Of a stretch of 64,000 nt of DNA, positions 36,155 through 45,336 are shown piece after piece. The stretch is from positions 1,116,001 through 1,180,000 of the forward strand of contig NZ_CAKLCM010000002.1 in assembly GCF_921292975.1 (NCBI RefSeq), in the 5' to 3' direction. This stretch comes from Vibrio hippocampi (GTDB lineage: Bacteria; Pseudomonadota; Gammaproteobacteria; Enterobacterales; Vibrionaceae). Position numbers and translations under genes: made by a program. The notes under the pieces are model-generated. The model saw only the letters and a program-made list of their open reading frames with translations, searched no databases and was not told where the DNA came from. Position 1 is the stretch's first letter. Every line of letters begins with the position of its first letter.

Positions 36155-37378
36155 TCAATTCATTTCCAGCGGATTGTTGTACACTTCAACGTTACCATCC
36201 GTTTGCTCTTCACCGTGTTCACTGCAATGACACTGGCACACTTGGTTGAGAATGTAGATCAGACGCTCCTCAGTTAACGGCAATGGATTCCCTTTGATTG
36301 CCACCGATTTCATCGCATCGACAGCCACTTGTTGGAACGGCGTATGACAGACACCAAACTCCGATAACTCCGGAAGTTCTAAACGAACCAATATCGTTTC
36401 CAGCCACTCCACGCCTTGTTCAATATGCGCCTCATCATCTTCCAATAAAAGCCTTGCAAGGGTTCGATAACGGTTCAGTACATCACTACGCCCCGCACGT
36501 TTAGCGGCTTTGATGTTTTCTCGCATCACATGAGGCGCTAACCGCGCTGCAATCACACTGTGCGGCGCCGTGATCTTACCGCCCAGCGCGGATGCCAAAC
36601 CACATGCTGCACCTAATTTAGCGTTTGTACTCGCCATACCGCCTAACATGGCAGCAAAAGCAAGATCGGCTCTCGCCTTTGGATTGTCTTGACGGCACCC
36701 CGAAATCACCGAACGGGCTATCTTTCGCATCCCCTCTTCGCATATCATATCGGTCAGAGGGTTCGGCTCTCCACAAACATACGCTTCCATAAGATGTACA
36801 AACGCTTCCATCGCACCACGTCCAGAGATGTAGGCATTGGTTTCGTATGTGAGAACTGGATCAATAATAGCGACATCAGGCAGCAAATCGGCACTTCTTA
36901 GGCTCACTTTCAATTTATCTTGCCCCGATTTTAATACCGCATTTTTTGTCACTTCTGCGCCTGTGCTCGCCGTTGTGGGGATCGCGATCATGGGTAAGCA
37001 CTTCGCTTTGAGCGGCACATTTCGCCCTACCACTTCTACATAGTCATACACATCACCTTGGTTGGGAATAATCGCCGATAACGCCTTACCCATGTCAATG
37101 ACGCTTCCGCCACCCATCGCGACAATCAAGTCAGGTTTAAAGCGACGCCCCATAATCGCGGTTTCTTCCACCATTGTGATATTAGGCTCTCCGTGAATGG
37201 CAACATGCTGATAGCGAATATTCTGCTGACTAAGATATTGGAGTACCGGTTCCGGACGCGTTCTATTTTTGCCTGTCACTAACAGTACGCTGTAACCAAA
37301 TTGATTGATGATTGAAAGTGAGGAGTGCAGCGCGCCCTCTCCAAAAATAATGCGACTGGAAGTCATAAATTGAAACAT
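36155..37378 (-). CDS. Iron-containing alcohol dehydrogenase family protein with altered metal ligands
   Basis: A 407-residue group III (iron-type) dehydrogenase of unknown substrate. The cofactor motif GGGSVIDMGKAL (89-100) and IPTTASTGAEV (133-143) are intact. At the metal site the usual D-x3-H...H-x13-H becomes E191, H195, C259 and H273 (AMEAFVH, AACGLAS, APHSV): two of four ligands are changed with spacing kept. A Cys/His-rich stretch CQCHCSEHGEE follows near the C-terminus. Start chosen at MFQFMTSS, with AAGGAG 7 nt upstream; the open frame further upstream is probably not translated. Confidence 0.83.
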   Translation of the reverse strand: MFQFMTSSRIIFGEGALHSSLSIINQFGYSVLLVTGKNRTRPEPVLQYLSQQNIRYQHVAIHGEPNITMVEETAIMGRRFKPDLIVAMGGGSVIDMGKALSAIIPNQGDVYDYVEVVGRNVPLKAKCLPMIAIPTTASTGAEVTKNAVLKSGQDKLKVSLRSADLLPDVAIIDPVLTYETNAYISGRGAMEAFVHLMEAYVCGEPNPLTDMICEEGMRKIARSVISGCRQDNPKARADLAFAAMLGGMASTNAKLGAACGLASALGGKITAPHSVIAARLAPHVMRENIKAAKRAGRSDVLNRYRTLARLLLEDDEAHIEQGVEWLETILVRLELPELSEFGVCHTPFQQVAVDAMKSVAIKGNPLPLTEERLIYILNQVCQCHCSEHGEEQTDGNVEVYNNPLEMN

Positions 37379-37753
37379 AGCAATCTCCTTGAGATAAACC
37401 ATTCCCCGGTTAGGTTCAGAAACCATACGATAACAACTCACACTTTGTTCACTTTGCTGCTGATTGTCTGTTTGGTCGGGGGAAGCAAAAACAGACGGAA
37501 AAAACAGACGGCACAAACATATTGGATAGCAAACGCTACTTAGCATGAAACAGATACACAGCCGGAAAATTGACCTTTATTAAACAAACCACGGTTTATC
37601 ACTGACTTCACGTTATAACTTTGTTGCAGCTCACATCGTGCGCGTCACTTGCGCATAGTGTCACACTTGTACAACTTATAGGCTGATAGTTTTTATCTAT
37701 TAAATTAACAGCCAATTCACACTTTATTTTCATGACGTCTTGAGGCATAGTGA
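37379..37753. other. Intergenic region upstream of the iron-ADH gene
   Basis: 375 nt with the presumed promoter of the iron-ADH gene on the minus strand. No gene seen; the right boundary is the palindromic mobile-like element. Confidence 0.5.
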
Positions 37754-38018
37754 TATACCCAAGTTACCTCAAGATGCAGAGTTCAGAGGTCCTAGATGAC
37801 TTTATATCAAGGAAAAGATGTGAAGGAATGGTGAATCCTTTCAAGCATATTTGACGCCGAGATAAAGTCATCTAGGACCTCCCTTCGGGCGAGTTTGCTT
37901 GGCTCGTGGCCGGCGTTAACGACTCTTTATTTAGAACCACTAAATCTTCGAGTCGTTGCCTTGTCCACAAACCAAGCAAATCTCGCTGAACCTCGCATCT
38001 TGAGGTAACTTGGGTATA
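37754..38018. mobile_element. 265-bp palindromic MITE-like element with nested inverted repeats
   Basis: Perfect 24-bp terminal inverted repeats (outer ends TATACCCAAGTTACC and GGTAACTTGGGTATA). Inside: a 20-bp perfect inverted repeat (37786-37805 with 37862-37881, starting GAGGTCCTAGATGAC), GCGAG..TTGCTTGG facing CCAAGCAAATCTCGC, and AACGACTC/GAGTCGTT. There is no coding capacity. The first 37 bp match the left part of the short repeat at 28903 and the last 24 match the right part of those at 47097 and 62649, so it looks like a short repeat expanded by about 200 bp. It lies 70 nt upstream of grxA. Confidence 0.85.
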
Positions 38019-38088
38019 ACAATAAAACTAAACATTCAAGCGGCATTTTGTTGTCGATTGACACCAACCCCTCCAAGGAGAGAAAGTC

Positions 38089-38355
38089 ATGTTCGTCGTT
38101 ATTTTTGGTCGTCCTGCTTGCCCATTCTGTGTTCGTGCAAAAGAGCACGCAGAAACACTGAAAGCCAAACGAGACGATTTCAACTACCGCTACGTTGATA
38201 TCCAAGCTGAAGGCATCAGCAAAGCTGACCTAGAAAAAACCGTTGGTAAGCCAGTTGAAACCGTGCCACAGATCTTTATCGATCAAGACCATATCGGCGG
38301 CTGCACAGAGTTTGAAGCGTACGCTAAAGAACACCTAGGTCTTTTTGACGAGTAA
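38089..38355 (+). CDS. grxA: Glutaredoxin 1
   Basis: Glutathione-dependent thiol-disulfide oxidoreductase of 88 residues, cytoplasmic; reduces ribonucleotide reductase and OxyR in E. coli. Active site CPFC at 11-14 (CPYC in E. coli), GKPVETVPQIF with the cis-Pro, and GGCTEFEAY. Strong ribosome binding site AAGGAGAG. A terminator follows. A mobile-like palindrome sits just upstream, so the promoter must lie within or between it and the gene. Confidence 0.95.
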   Translation: MFVVIFGRPACPFCVRAKEHAETLKAKRDDFNYRYVDIQAEGISKADLEKTVGKPVETVPQIFIDQDHIGGCTEFEAYAKEHLGLFDE

Positions 38356-38400
38356 GGTATTCCTTGTTGCAGTATAGTCCAAGCACTATACCTCGTATTG

Positions 38401-38429
38401 AAAACCAGCTAAGTGAAGCTGGTTTTTTT
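38401..38429 (+). terminator. Rho-independent terminator after grxA
   Basis: AAAACCAGCT, loop AAGTGA, AGCTGGTTTT then more T. Confidence 0.82.
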
Positions 38430-38658
38430 ACGTTTTGAGACAGTGAAATATCGTCAAGTAACCCCGCTGATGAACTCTATTAAACGGTCATTTTTTAATG
38501 GTCAAAAGAAGATCGTCATTTAAGTAAAATAACACTTATCTTTTTACTAATATCTATTACAATCAATCACGTTGAGCTCGCGTTTAAGCTCACTTATTTT
38601 CATTTTTAACGACCGGGTCTGTGACCCAATCTTCTTTGCACACTTTTGAGCCGTCGAC
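38430..38658. other. Intergenic region upstream of ybjL
   Basis: 229 nt, AT-rich in the middle, with an imperfect inverted repeat AAGTAAAAT...ATCTTTTTACT (38523-38550 area). The ybjL promoter is presumably here. Confidence 0.4.
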
Positions 38659-40341
38659 GTGAATATAGACGTAGTACACTTACTTGATGAAAACCCTATC
38701 TTATTGATATTTGTTGTATTAGCGATAGGTCTTGCCTTTGGAAAAATCCGTTTTGGTAGTCTGCAACTGGGGAACTCTATCGGGGTTCTGATTACCGCGT
38801 TGTTTATGGGGCACCTAGGATTTAGTTTTAACGCTGAAGCACTCACCATTGGCTTCATGTTATTTATTTACTGCGTCGGTATAGAAGCCGGTCCCAACTT
38901 TTTCGGTATCTTTTTCCGAGATGGGAAACACTACCTAATCCTAAGTCTGGTTGTCCTCATCACGGCTTTAACCGTTACCTACGTCGCCAACCATTATTTG
39001 ACCTTAGACTACGGCTTATCTGCTGGCGTCATGGCCGGATCTTTGACCGCAACTCCGGTGTTGGTTGGTGCACAAGACGCTCTTAACTCTGGGTTAGCCT
39101 CGGCTCCGAGAGGGATGGATTTCTCTCTCGTGGTTGAAAATCTGTCTGTGGGTTATGCGATGGCTTATCTGGTTGGATTGATCAGCATGGTGGCGCTAGC
39201 CAAGCTATTACCAAAACTACAGAAACAAAACCTCCACGATTCCGCACAGCAAATTGCACAAGAACGCGGACTAAGTGGTTCAGGACAGCGCAAAGTTTAT
39301 CTACCGATTATCCGCGCCTATCGAGTTGGACAAGAGTTGATTGACTGGACCGATGGTAAGAATCTGCGTGAGCTTGGTATTTACCGCCAAACGGGCTGTT
39401 ACATCGAACGTATTCGTCGCAATGGTATACTTGCCCACCCAGATGGCGATGCCATTCTTCAAGAAGGCGACGAAATCGCGTTGGTGGGCTTCCCTGATAG
39501 CCATGCACGATTAGATCCGAGCTTCAGAAACGGTAAAGAGGTCTTTGACCGAAATCTTCTCGACTTAAGAATTGTCGAAGAAGAAATTGTGGTCAAGAAC
39601 GACAATATCGCAGGAAAAAGTCTATCGAGCCTTAACCTATCGGAAGATGGCTGTTTCCTTAACCGCGTCATTCGTGCGCAAATTGAAATGCCGATGGACG
39701 CCAACGTGGTGCTCGCAAAAGGTGACATACTGCAAGTGAGTGGTGAGAAAAGCCGTGTGCATGGTATCGCGGAAAAGATCGGCTTTATCTCTATTCACAG
39801 TCAAATGGCCGACCTACTCGCTTTCTGCAGCTTCTTTATTCTTGGCATCATGTTTGGCTTAATTACCATGACGTTTGGTCAAGTGTCATTTGGTCTGGGC
39901 AATGCCGTCGGTTTACTGCTTTCTGGGATCACGTTGGGCTTCTTGCGAGCTAACCACCCTACTTTCGGTTACGTTCCACAAGGGGCGTTAAATATGGTGA
40001 AAGATCTCGGGCTGATGGTGTTTATGACCGGGATTGGACTCAGCGCGGGAAGCAAGATGTTTGAGTATCTGACTCAGGTCGGTGCACAGGTCATTATTAT
40101 TGCCTTTATCATCAGTGTACTGCCGGTGGTGTTTGCTTACCTAGTTGGCGCATATGTGCTTAAAATGAACCGCGCCTTGCTGCTCGGTGCTATCGTCGGC
40201 GCTCGAACTTGTGCACCTGCGATGGATGTTGTCAATGAACACGCCCGCTCGACGATTCCGGCGCTCGGTTATGCCGGGACTTACGCTATTGCTAATATCT
40301 TGATGACACTGGCTGGAACGGTGGTGATGATTATCTCCTGA
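38659..40341 (+). CDS. ybjL: Putative transporter YbjL (aspartate-alanine antiporter superfamily)
   Basis: A 560-residue inner-membrane protein of the AAE transporter family. N-terminal half: five to six helices starting [19 protein letters not shown] with LGNSIGVL and [11 protein letters not shown]; centre (about 205-375): two TrkA-C/RCK-C domains; C-terminal half: five more helices with [10 protein letters not shown] near the end. It parallels E. coli YbjL in order and sequence. Substrate unknown. The start codon is GTG; the ribosome binding site is unclear. Confidence 0.88.
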   Translation: MNIDVVHLLDENPILLIFVVLAIGLAFGKIRFGSLQLGNSIGVLITALFMGHLGFSFNAEALTIGFMLFIYCVGIEAGPNFFGIFFRDGKHYLILSLVVLITALTVTYVANHYLTLDYGLSAGVMAGSLTATPVLVGAQDALNSGLASAPRGMDFSLVVENLSVGYAMAYLVGLISMVALAKLLPKLQKQNLHDSAQQIAQERGLSGSGQRKVYLPIIRAYRVGQELIDWTDGKNLRELGIYRQTGCYIERIRRNGILAHPDGDAILQEGDEIALVGFPDSHARLDPSFRNGKEVFDRNLLDLRIVEEEIVVKNDNIAGKSLSSLNLSEDGCFLNRVIRAQIEMPMDANVVLAKGDILQVSGEKSRVHGIAEKIGFISIHSQMADLLAFCSFFILGIMFGLITMTFGQVSFGLGNAVGLLLSGITLGFLRANHPTFGYVPQGALNMVKDLGLMVFMTGIGLSAGSKMFEYLTQVGAQVIIIAFIISVLPVVFAYLVGAYVLKMNRALLLGAIVGARTCAPAMDVVNEHARSTIPALGYAGTYAIANILMTLAGTVVMIIS

Positions 40342-40372
40342 TCATGCCGTCATCAATACAACAGGTAAAATA

Positions 40373-40410
40373 AAAAAGACCAACGGGGAAACGTTCCCAT
40401 TGGTCTTTTT
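40373..40410. terminator. Bidirectional terminator between ybjL and fabV
   Basis: AAAAAGACCAA and TTGGTCTTTTT with inner GGGAA/TTCCC; between convergent genes. Confidence 0.85.
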
Positions 40411-40469
40411 CTATGTTTGCAATTCGATGTTTGCAATCTCAATCAGTCTTTTTCAATAACTCGCTGGGA

Positions 40470-41672
40470 TTACAGGTTAACCACATCAAAGTCGACAAGT
40501 GTCGAGACGTCCGCCTCGTAGTCAACACCTTCGATGCCAAAACCAAACAGTTTCAAGAACTCTTCTTTGTATTCAACATAGTCTGTCAGTTCTTTTAGGT
40601 TCTCAGTGGTGATTTGCGGCCATAACTTAGCGCAGTGAGCCTGAATATCTTCACGCAATTCCCAATCATCTAAACGAAGACGGTTAGCTTCATCCACTTC
40701 TGGTGCAGAGCCGTCTTGTTTATAAAGACGTTGAGAGAACATACGGAAAATCTGCTCCATGCAGCCCTCATGAATTCCCTCTTCACGCATCTTCTTAAAC
40801 ACCATTGCGATATAAAGTGGCATCACTGGAATAGCGGAACTTGCTTGTGTTACCACAGACTTCAATACCGCCACATTCGCTGTACCGCCAATCTGAGCCA
40901 ATTTTTGGTTCAGTTCAGTCGCTGCACGGTCAAGGTCCATCTTCGCTTTGCCAAGTGCGCCATTCCAATAAATCGGCCACGTCAACTCAGTACCAATGTA
41001 AGAATAAGCGACGGTTTTACAGCCCTCAGCCAGCACACCCGCTTCAGCAAGCGCATTGATCCACAGTTCCCAATCTTGACCGCCCATTACTGTAACAGTA
41101 TCCGCAATCTCTTCGTCAGTCGCGGGCTCAACACTGGCTTCGATGATCTTATCAGAGTTAGTGTCTACCGCTGTTGACGTGTAAGTTTCACCGATAGGTT
41201 TTAGCGCCGAACGAACCAGTTCACCGGTTTCTGGCATCTTACGCACAGGAGAAGCCAGTGAATAAACAACCATATCAATTTGACCAAGATCTTCCTTAAT
41301 CAACTCAATCGCTTTTTGTTTCGCTTCATGAGAAAACGCGTCGCCATTGATGCTTTTTGCATATAAACCATCTTGCTTAGCGATTTTATCGAAAGCGGCT
41401 GCGTTGTAGTAACCCGCTGTACCCGGTTTACGCTCAGTCGCCGGCTTTTCGAAGAAGACACCGATCGTTGCTGCATCACCGCCATAAGCCGCAGCGATAC
41501 GAGAAGACAAGCCATAGCCACTTGAAGAGCCAACAACGAGTACACGCTTTGGTGCATTAGCGACCGGACCTTGAGCTTTAGTATAAGCAATCTGTTCCTT
41601 CACATTTGCTTCACAGCCAACTGGATGCGTTGTGGTACAAATAAATCCACGAATTCTTGGTTTGATGATCAT
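40470..41672 (-). CDS. fabV: Trans-2-enoyl-ACP/CoA reductase FabV
   Basis: NADH-dependent enoyl reductase completing each round of fatty-acid elongation; FabV enzymes resist triclosan. The 400 residues match the family. Cofactor motif [15 protein letters not shown] (46-60), a distinguishing feature of FabV, and the catalytic Y235-x8-K244 pair in [10 protein letters not shown]. Start chosen at [11 protein letters not shown] with AGGAA upstream; the frame continues 23 codons further upstream without similarity. It lies downstream of fadE but is separated by a terminator. Confidence 0.95.
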   Translation of the reverse strand: MIIKPRIRGFICTTTHPVGCEANVKEQIAYTKAQGPVANAPKRVLVVGSSSGYGLSSRIAAAYGGDAATIGVFFEKPATERKPGTAGYYNAAAFDKIAKQDGLYAKSINGDAFSHEAKQKAIELIKEDLGQIDMVVYSLASPVRKMPETGELVRSALKPIGETYTSTAVDTNSDKIIEASVEPATDEEIADTVTVMGGQDWELWINALAEAGVLAEGCKTVAYSYIGTELTWPIYWNGALGKAKMDLDRAATELNQKLAQIGGTANVAVLKSVVTQASSAIPVMPLYIAMVFKKMREEGIHEGCMEQIFRMFSQRLYKQDGSAPEVDEANRLRLDDWELREDIQAHCAKLWPQITTENLKELTDYVEYKEEFLKLFGFGIEGVDYEADVSTLVDFDVVNL

Positions 41673-41810
41673 ATTCAGTTCCTCAAAATATCCCCTGTAG
41701 GATAAGAGTTTCCGCGCTAAATCGCATCTAATTTCTGTCAATATGCGCCAATTTTGTCAGTGGTTGGAGGACTTTAGCTGCACTTTACGTCATTTTAGTC
41801 ACTGAATATG

Positions 41811-41850
41811 AAAAGTCGGTGGCAAATTCGAATAAATTGCCACCGACTTT
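41811..41850 (-). terminator. Terminator after fadE
   Basis: AAAGTCGGTGGCAA and TTGCCACCGACTTT form a perfect 14-bp stem about 40 nt downstream of the fadE stop. Confidence 0.75.
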
Positions 41851-41886
41851 AGCTGAGAGAAAGCAATTAGCCTGTTAATTTAGGCG

Positions 41887-44172
41887 CTATGCCACACTAT
41901 TCAGTTGAGGTTTGGTTGTTGAATGAGTCGTACGCACTTCAGAGAAGTCATGGCTAAAGTGGTCAACTTGAATAGCATGATAGCGTAAGCGTTCTGCGGC
42001 AGTGACCTGAGCCACCTCTTGCTCCGTTAACACTTGTTGCTCCAGTGCTTGTTGCAATTTTTCGGTTAACGACGCTTTTCTATCTATCTTCTGTTCTTTG
42101 ATCGCAGCAAACAGTTTTTTCTCTAATGGTGCAACATCAACCATGGCGACAAACGCATTTTCCATGATAGCCACTTTGTCGTCTTCTTTATCGCCGATAT
42201 AACACAGGTGAGTTAAACGATCGCGTTGTACTCCAGGCGTCATTAGTTTCTTAGCAAGCTTGAGCGTAAGTTGATCCGAAGGTGCTTTAAAGCGATTACC
42301 TAAGGGGAACATTAAGCCAGATAAACTGTTACCAGCGATCCGATTAGGCAAGTTACGATACGCCTCATTCATTGACTTCGCGGCATGATATAAGCAATGA
42401 GTCACGGCATAATTAACAAAATCAAGATCGCTTTCATGTCGACCATCATCTTCATACTTTTTCAGTGCCGCTGACGCCATATACAAATACGCTAAACCGT
42501 CACCTAAACGCGCTGAGATCATCTCTTTTCGTTTAAGGTCGCCGCCCAGCGTCAACATAGCGACATCACTACTGACTGCAAGTACTTTGCTTAATCGCTT
42601 AATGTCTTGATAGTGCTGCTTTGTCGGACCACTCATTGGCACATTAAACAGACGAGAACCTGTTAAGGCGGCGATCAATGCCGAGAACGTGTTGCCAGAA
42701 GCATGACCAATATGCTTAAACAACAGCTGCTCAAAATCTTCGCTGCCTCTTTGCTCATCGGTATCCGCCGCCGCTTCCATCTCTTTAAGTACATAAGGAT
42801 GACAACGCGTAGCACCTTGACCAAATATCATAAGATTGCGCGTTAGAATGTTTGCCCCTTCCACTGTAATCGCCACCGGAATACCCAGATAACTCGATGC
42901 CAGATAGTTCATTGGACCATCTTGGATTGCGCGACCAGCATGAATGTCCATCGAATCATTGAGCACCGTCCGTGCCATTTCTGTCATATGGTATTTGGCA
43001 ATGGCAGTGACAATCCCCGGTTTTTCCCCCATATCGAGCGCCGTTGTCGTTAGCGTTCGCGTCGCTTCTAACAAATAGGTTAACCCACCAATGCGACCAA
43101 GCGCCTCGGATACCCCTTCAAATTTACCGATCGACATACCAAATTGCTTACGCACATAGGCATAAGCACCGGTGGTTCGCGTTGTGAGGTGTCCAATGGC
43201 TGTCCCGAGTGCTGGCAATGATATCCCCCGACCTGCGGATAAACACTCAACCAGCATACGCCAACCTTTACCCGCATAATCCGCACCGCCAATAATCCAA
43301 TCCATCGGTATAAAGACATCTTGACCTCGGGTTGGACCATTCATAAACGCAAGGTGCATTGGGTCATGACGTTCACCGACTTCCACCCCTTGATGATGGG
43401 TTGGGATCAGCGCACAAGTGATACCCAAGGCATCTTTCTCTCCAATCAGATGCTCTGGATCGTACAATTTAAACGCCAAACCAAGCACGGTAGACACGGG
43501 AGCAAGCGTGATATAACGCTTGTTCCAGTTTAAGCGGATACCAAGCACCTCTTCGCCATTGTGTTGCCCATAACAAACCACACCGGTATCGGGAATCGCA
43601 CCGGCATCGGAACCGGCTTCAGGTCCAGTCAAAGCGAAACATGGAATGTCGGTGCCGTCCGCTAAGCGTGGCAACCAGTAATCTTTTTGCTGTTCGGTTC
43701 CATAATGGCTCAGCAATTCACCGGGACCGAGTGAGTTTGGCACCATCACTGTCACGGCCGCACTGATACTGCGCGTCGCGATACGACTGACAATGGTCGA
43801 GTTAGCGAGCGCTGAAAACGCTCGTCCACCATACTCTTTCGCAATAATAAGAGAGAAAAAGCGCTCTTTACGCAGATACTCCCAAACTTCCTTGGGCAAG
43901 TCTCTATCTTGTTTGACGATTTGTTGGTCGTCGAGCATAGCCAGTAGGGTTTCCAGCTCGTTATCAATAAACGCCTGCTCTTCGGTCGACAGCGTGGGTT
44001 TATTGTATTGATGCAGGGTATTAAAGTTGGGATGACCAGAAAACAGTTCGCCGTCCCACCAGACACTGCCCGCTTCCATTGCTTCACGCTCGGTTTGCGA
44101 CAATGGAGGAAGAACCTGTTTGAACAACTTAAACGCTGGATCACTAATCCACTTTTTTCTTAGAGAGCTCAT
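41887..44172 (-). CDS. fadE: Acyl-CoA dehydrogenase FadE
   Basis: FAD enzyme of the first beta-oxidation step, 761 residues. The acyl-CoA dehydrogenase fold is visible: KEYGGRAFSALANS, CFALTGPEAGSDAGAIPD, GKGWRMLVECLSAGRGISLP and the catalytic Glu in ITVEGANILTR, followed by the long C-terminal DUF1974-like extension specific to FadE (from about 500). Shorter than E. coli FadE (814), which has an extra N-terminal membrane segment. It lies 77 nt after psrA on the same strand, so both may be cotranscribed. Confidence 0.94.
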   Translation of the reverse strand: MSSLRKKWISDPAFKLFKQVLPPLSQTEREAMEAGSVWWDGELFSGHPNFNTLHQYNKPTLSTEEQAFIDNELETLLAMLDDQQIVKQDRDLPKEVWEYLRKERFFSLIIAKEYGGRAFSALANSTIVSRIATRSISAAVTVMVPNSLGPGELLSHYGTEQQKDYWLPRLADGTDIPCFALTGPEAGSDAGAIPDTGVVCYGQHNGEEVLGIRLNWNKRYITLAPVSTVLGLAFKLYDPEHLIGEKDALGITCALIPTHHQGVEVGERHDPMHLAFMNGPTRGQDVFIPMDWIIGGADYAGKGWRMLVECLSAGRGISLPALGTAIGHLTTRTTGAYAYVRKQFGMSIGKFEGVSEALGRIGGLTYLLEATRTLTTTALDMGEKPGIVTAIAKYHMTEMARTVLNDSMDIHAGRAIQDGPMNYLASSYLGIPVAITVEGANILTRNLMIFGQGATRCHPYVLKEMEAAADTDEQRGSEDFEQLLFKHIGHASGNTFSALIAALTGSRLFNVPMSGPTKQHYQDIKRLSKVLAVSSDVAMLTLGGDLKRKEMISARLGDGLAYLYMASAALKKYEDDGRHESDLDFVNYAVTHCLYHAAKSMNEAYRNLPNRIAGNSLSGLMFPLGNRFKAPSDQLTLKLAKKLMTPGVQRDRLTHLCYIGDKEDDKVAIMENAFVAMVDVAPLEKKLFAAIKEQKIDRKASLTEKLQQALEQQVLTEQEVAQVTAAERLRYHAIQVDHFSHDFSEVRTTHSTTKPQLNSVA

Positions 44173-44249
44173 GGTGTATGTCCTTTTGTTCCGGTTTTTA
44201 TGGTTATATTTTTATGTAGGGTTATATTTTTTATAGGGTGTTAGTAGGG

Positions 44250-44879
44250 TTATCGATCTGCAGCAACACCGGCTGCGAGATAAGGTATTAATTGATCGAT
44301 GATATCTTCGGCTTCAATCTGTTTGCTAAATGAACTCAGTGCAATCTCTGACAGAGCTTGGCTTGAAGCCATGGTAAAAACGCATGTTCCGAGAGTAAGG
44401 TGTAAGCGCCAGAATAGAATCTCAGGCTGTAGTTCGGGTTTTGCTTTAGTTACCGATGAGATAAACAAATCGAGAGCACTGGCGTAACGGTTGACAATAA
44501 ACCAACGCAAATGCCCCTGAACATCGGTGTATCCTCGACCGACCAGTAGCATAAACTGCGCAGCACCATTCGGTTTATATTGGTTAAGAGACAGCAAGGG
44601 TGGCTTAAGGGCAGAAAATACGTGTTGCAAGTTGTAGTCTTGCTGTTGATTCAATTCTATCAGTGCCGACTCCACCGCGGGCATAAACACTTCCAGATAA
44701 CGCTCTAGCACCGCTCGCACTAAGGTTTTTTTATCACCAAAGTGATAGTTGACGGCAGCCAGATTCACCGCCGCTTTTGAGGTAATCGTTCTCAGGGATG
44801 TCTCTTTAAAACCATGCTCCGCAAATAAGGTTTCAGCAACATCAAGGATCTTAAGCTTTGTTGAAGTTCTCTCTTGCAT
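44250..44879 (-). CDS. psrA: TetR family regulator PsrA
   Basis: A 209-residue fatty-acid-responsive repressor. The DNA-binding domain ILDVAETLFAEHGFKETS / LRTITSKAAVNLAAVNYHFGDKK aligns with Pseudomonas PsrA, as does the C-terminal region (GHLRWFIVNRY; LFWRLHLTLGTCVFTMAS; IPYLAAGVAADR). PsrA senses long-chain fatty acids and controls beta-oxidation genes. The start is MQERTSTKLK; a TTG six codons upstream is also in frame but overlaps the operator. A PsrA-like palindrome lies 14 nt upstream, so autoregulation is likely. Confidence 0.9.
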   Translation of the reverse strand: MQERTSTKLKILDVAETLFAEHGFKETSLRTITSKAAVNLAAVNYHFGDKKTLVRAVLERYLEVFMPAVESALIELNQQQDYNLQHVFSALKPPLLSLNQYKPNGAAQFMLLVGRGYTDVQGHLRWFIVNRYASALDLFISSVTKAKPELQPEILFWRLHLTLGTCVFTMASSQALSEIALSSFSKQIEAEDIIDQLIPYLAAGVAADR

Positions 44880-44893
44880 ATCAATCAACCGTA

Positions 44894-44909
44894 TCAAACA
44901 CTCGTTTGA
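44894..44909. promoter_or_regulatory. Probable PsrA operator (psrA autoregulation)
   Basis: TCAAACACTCGTTTGA: the palindrome CAAAC-N4-GTTTG fits the reported PsrA consensus (G/C)AAAC-N2-4-GTTT(G/C). It lies just upstream of the psrA start codon. Confidence 0.65.
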
Positions 44910-45065
44910 ATATACATAGCCAACAAGTTAATAACAAGAATTTAACATCACATTTTCTGATTATTTTTAAACGCTGTTTTTCGAGCCATTTATGTTTCTG
45001 AAATATAAAGAAAACAACATTGACTAAAAAAAATTCATTTTTTGTTTGAACTTTGTTTGATCGAG

Positions 45066-45219
45066 CAAGTCTTAAAAGGTGTAGTCAAGATTACTTGGAC
45101 ACATTAAGTATTGAACTGATATTCCCTTTATCGATATGACTACCTTTATTAAAGCTGCTTTTTTCATATAACTCCTTTTTATACCGGCCCAAACTACAAC
45201 TTAGTCTGGGCTTTTTTTT
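45066..45219 (+). ncRNA. Candidate small RNA divergent from psrA
   Basis: A plus-strand intrinsic terminator (45187-45219) has no plus-strand gene upstream: psrA is divergent and nhaA convergent. A transcript starting near 45066-45080 and ending there would be about 150 nt. It could fold AAAGGT..AGTCA (45076-45088) with TGACTACCTTT (45137-45147) into a long hairpin. The only reading frame is 11 codons without a ribosome binding site. The promoter region holds two GTTTGA half-sites 11 bp apart (45044 and 45055). The 5' end is a guess. Confidence 0.4.
45187..45219 (+). terminator. Rho-independent terminator of the candidate small RNA
   Basis: GCCCAAACTA and TTAGTCTGGGC (one mismatch) with eight T following. 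On the minus strand there is no T run, so it works rightward only. Confidence 0.75.
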
Positions 45220-45253
45220 GTCGGCAGTTTTTGGATGTGTACGAAAGAGACAT

Positions 45254-45292
45254 AAAAAAACACCGCCCCAGCAGAACTGGGGCGGTGTTTTT
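45254..45292. terminator. Strong terminator after nhaA
   Basis: AAACACCGCCCCAG, loop CAGAA, CTGGGGCGGTGTTT: a perfect 14-bp GC-rich stem with A and T runs on both flanks. Confidence 0.9.
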
Positions 45293-45336
45293 ATTTGACC
45301 TGAGGAACTAGGTTACTCAATCAACTAAGTCGCTAA

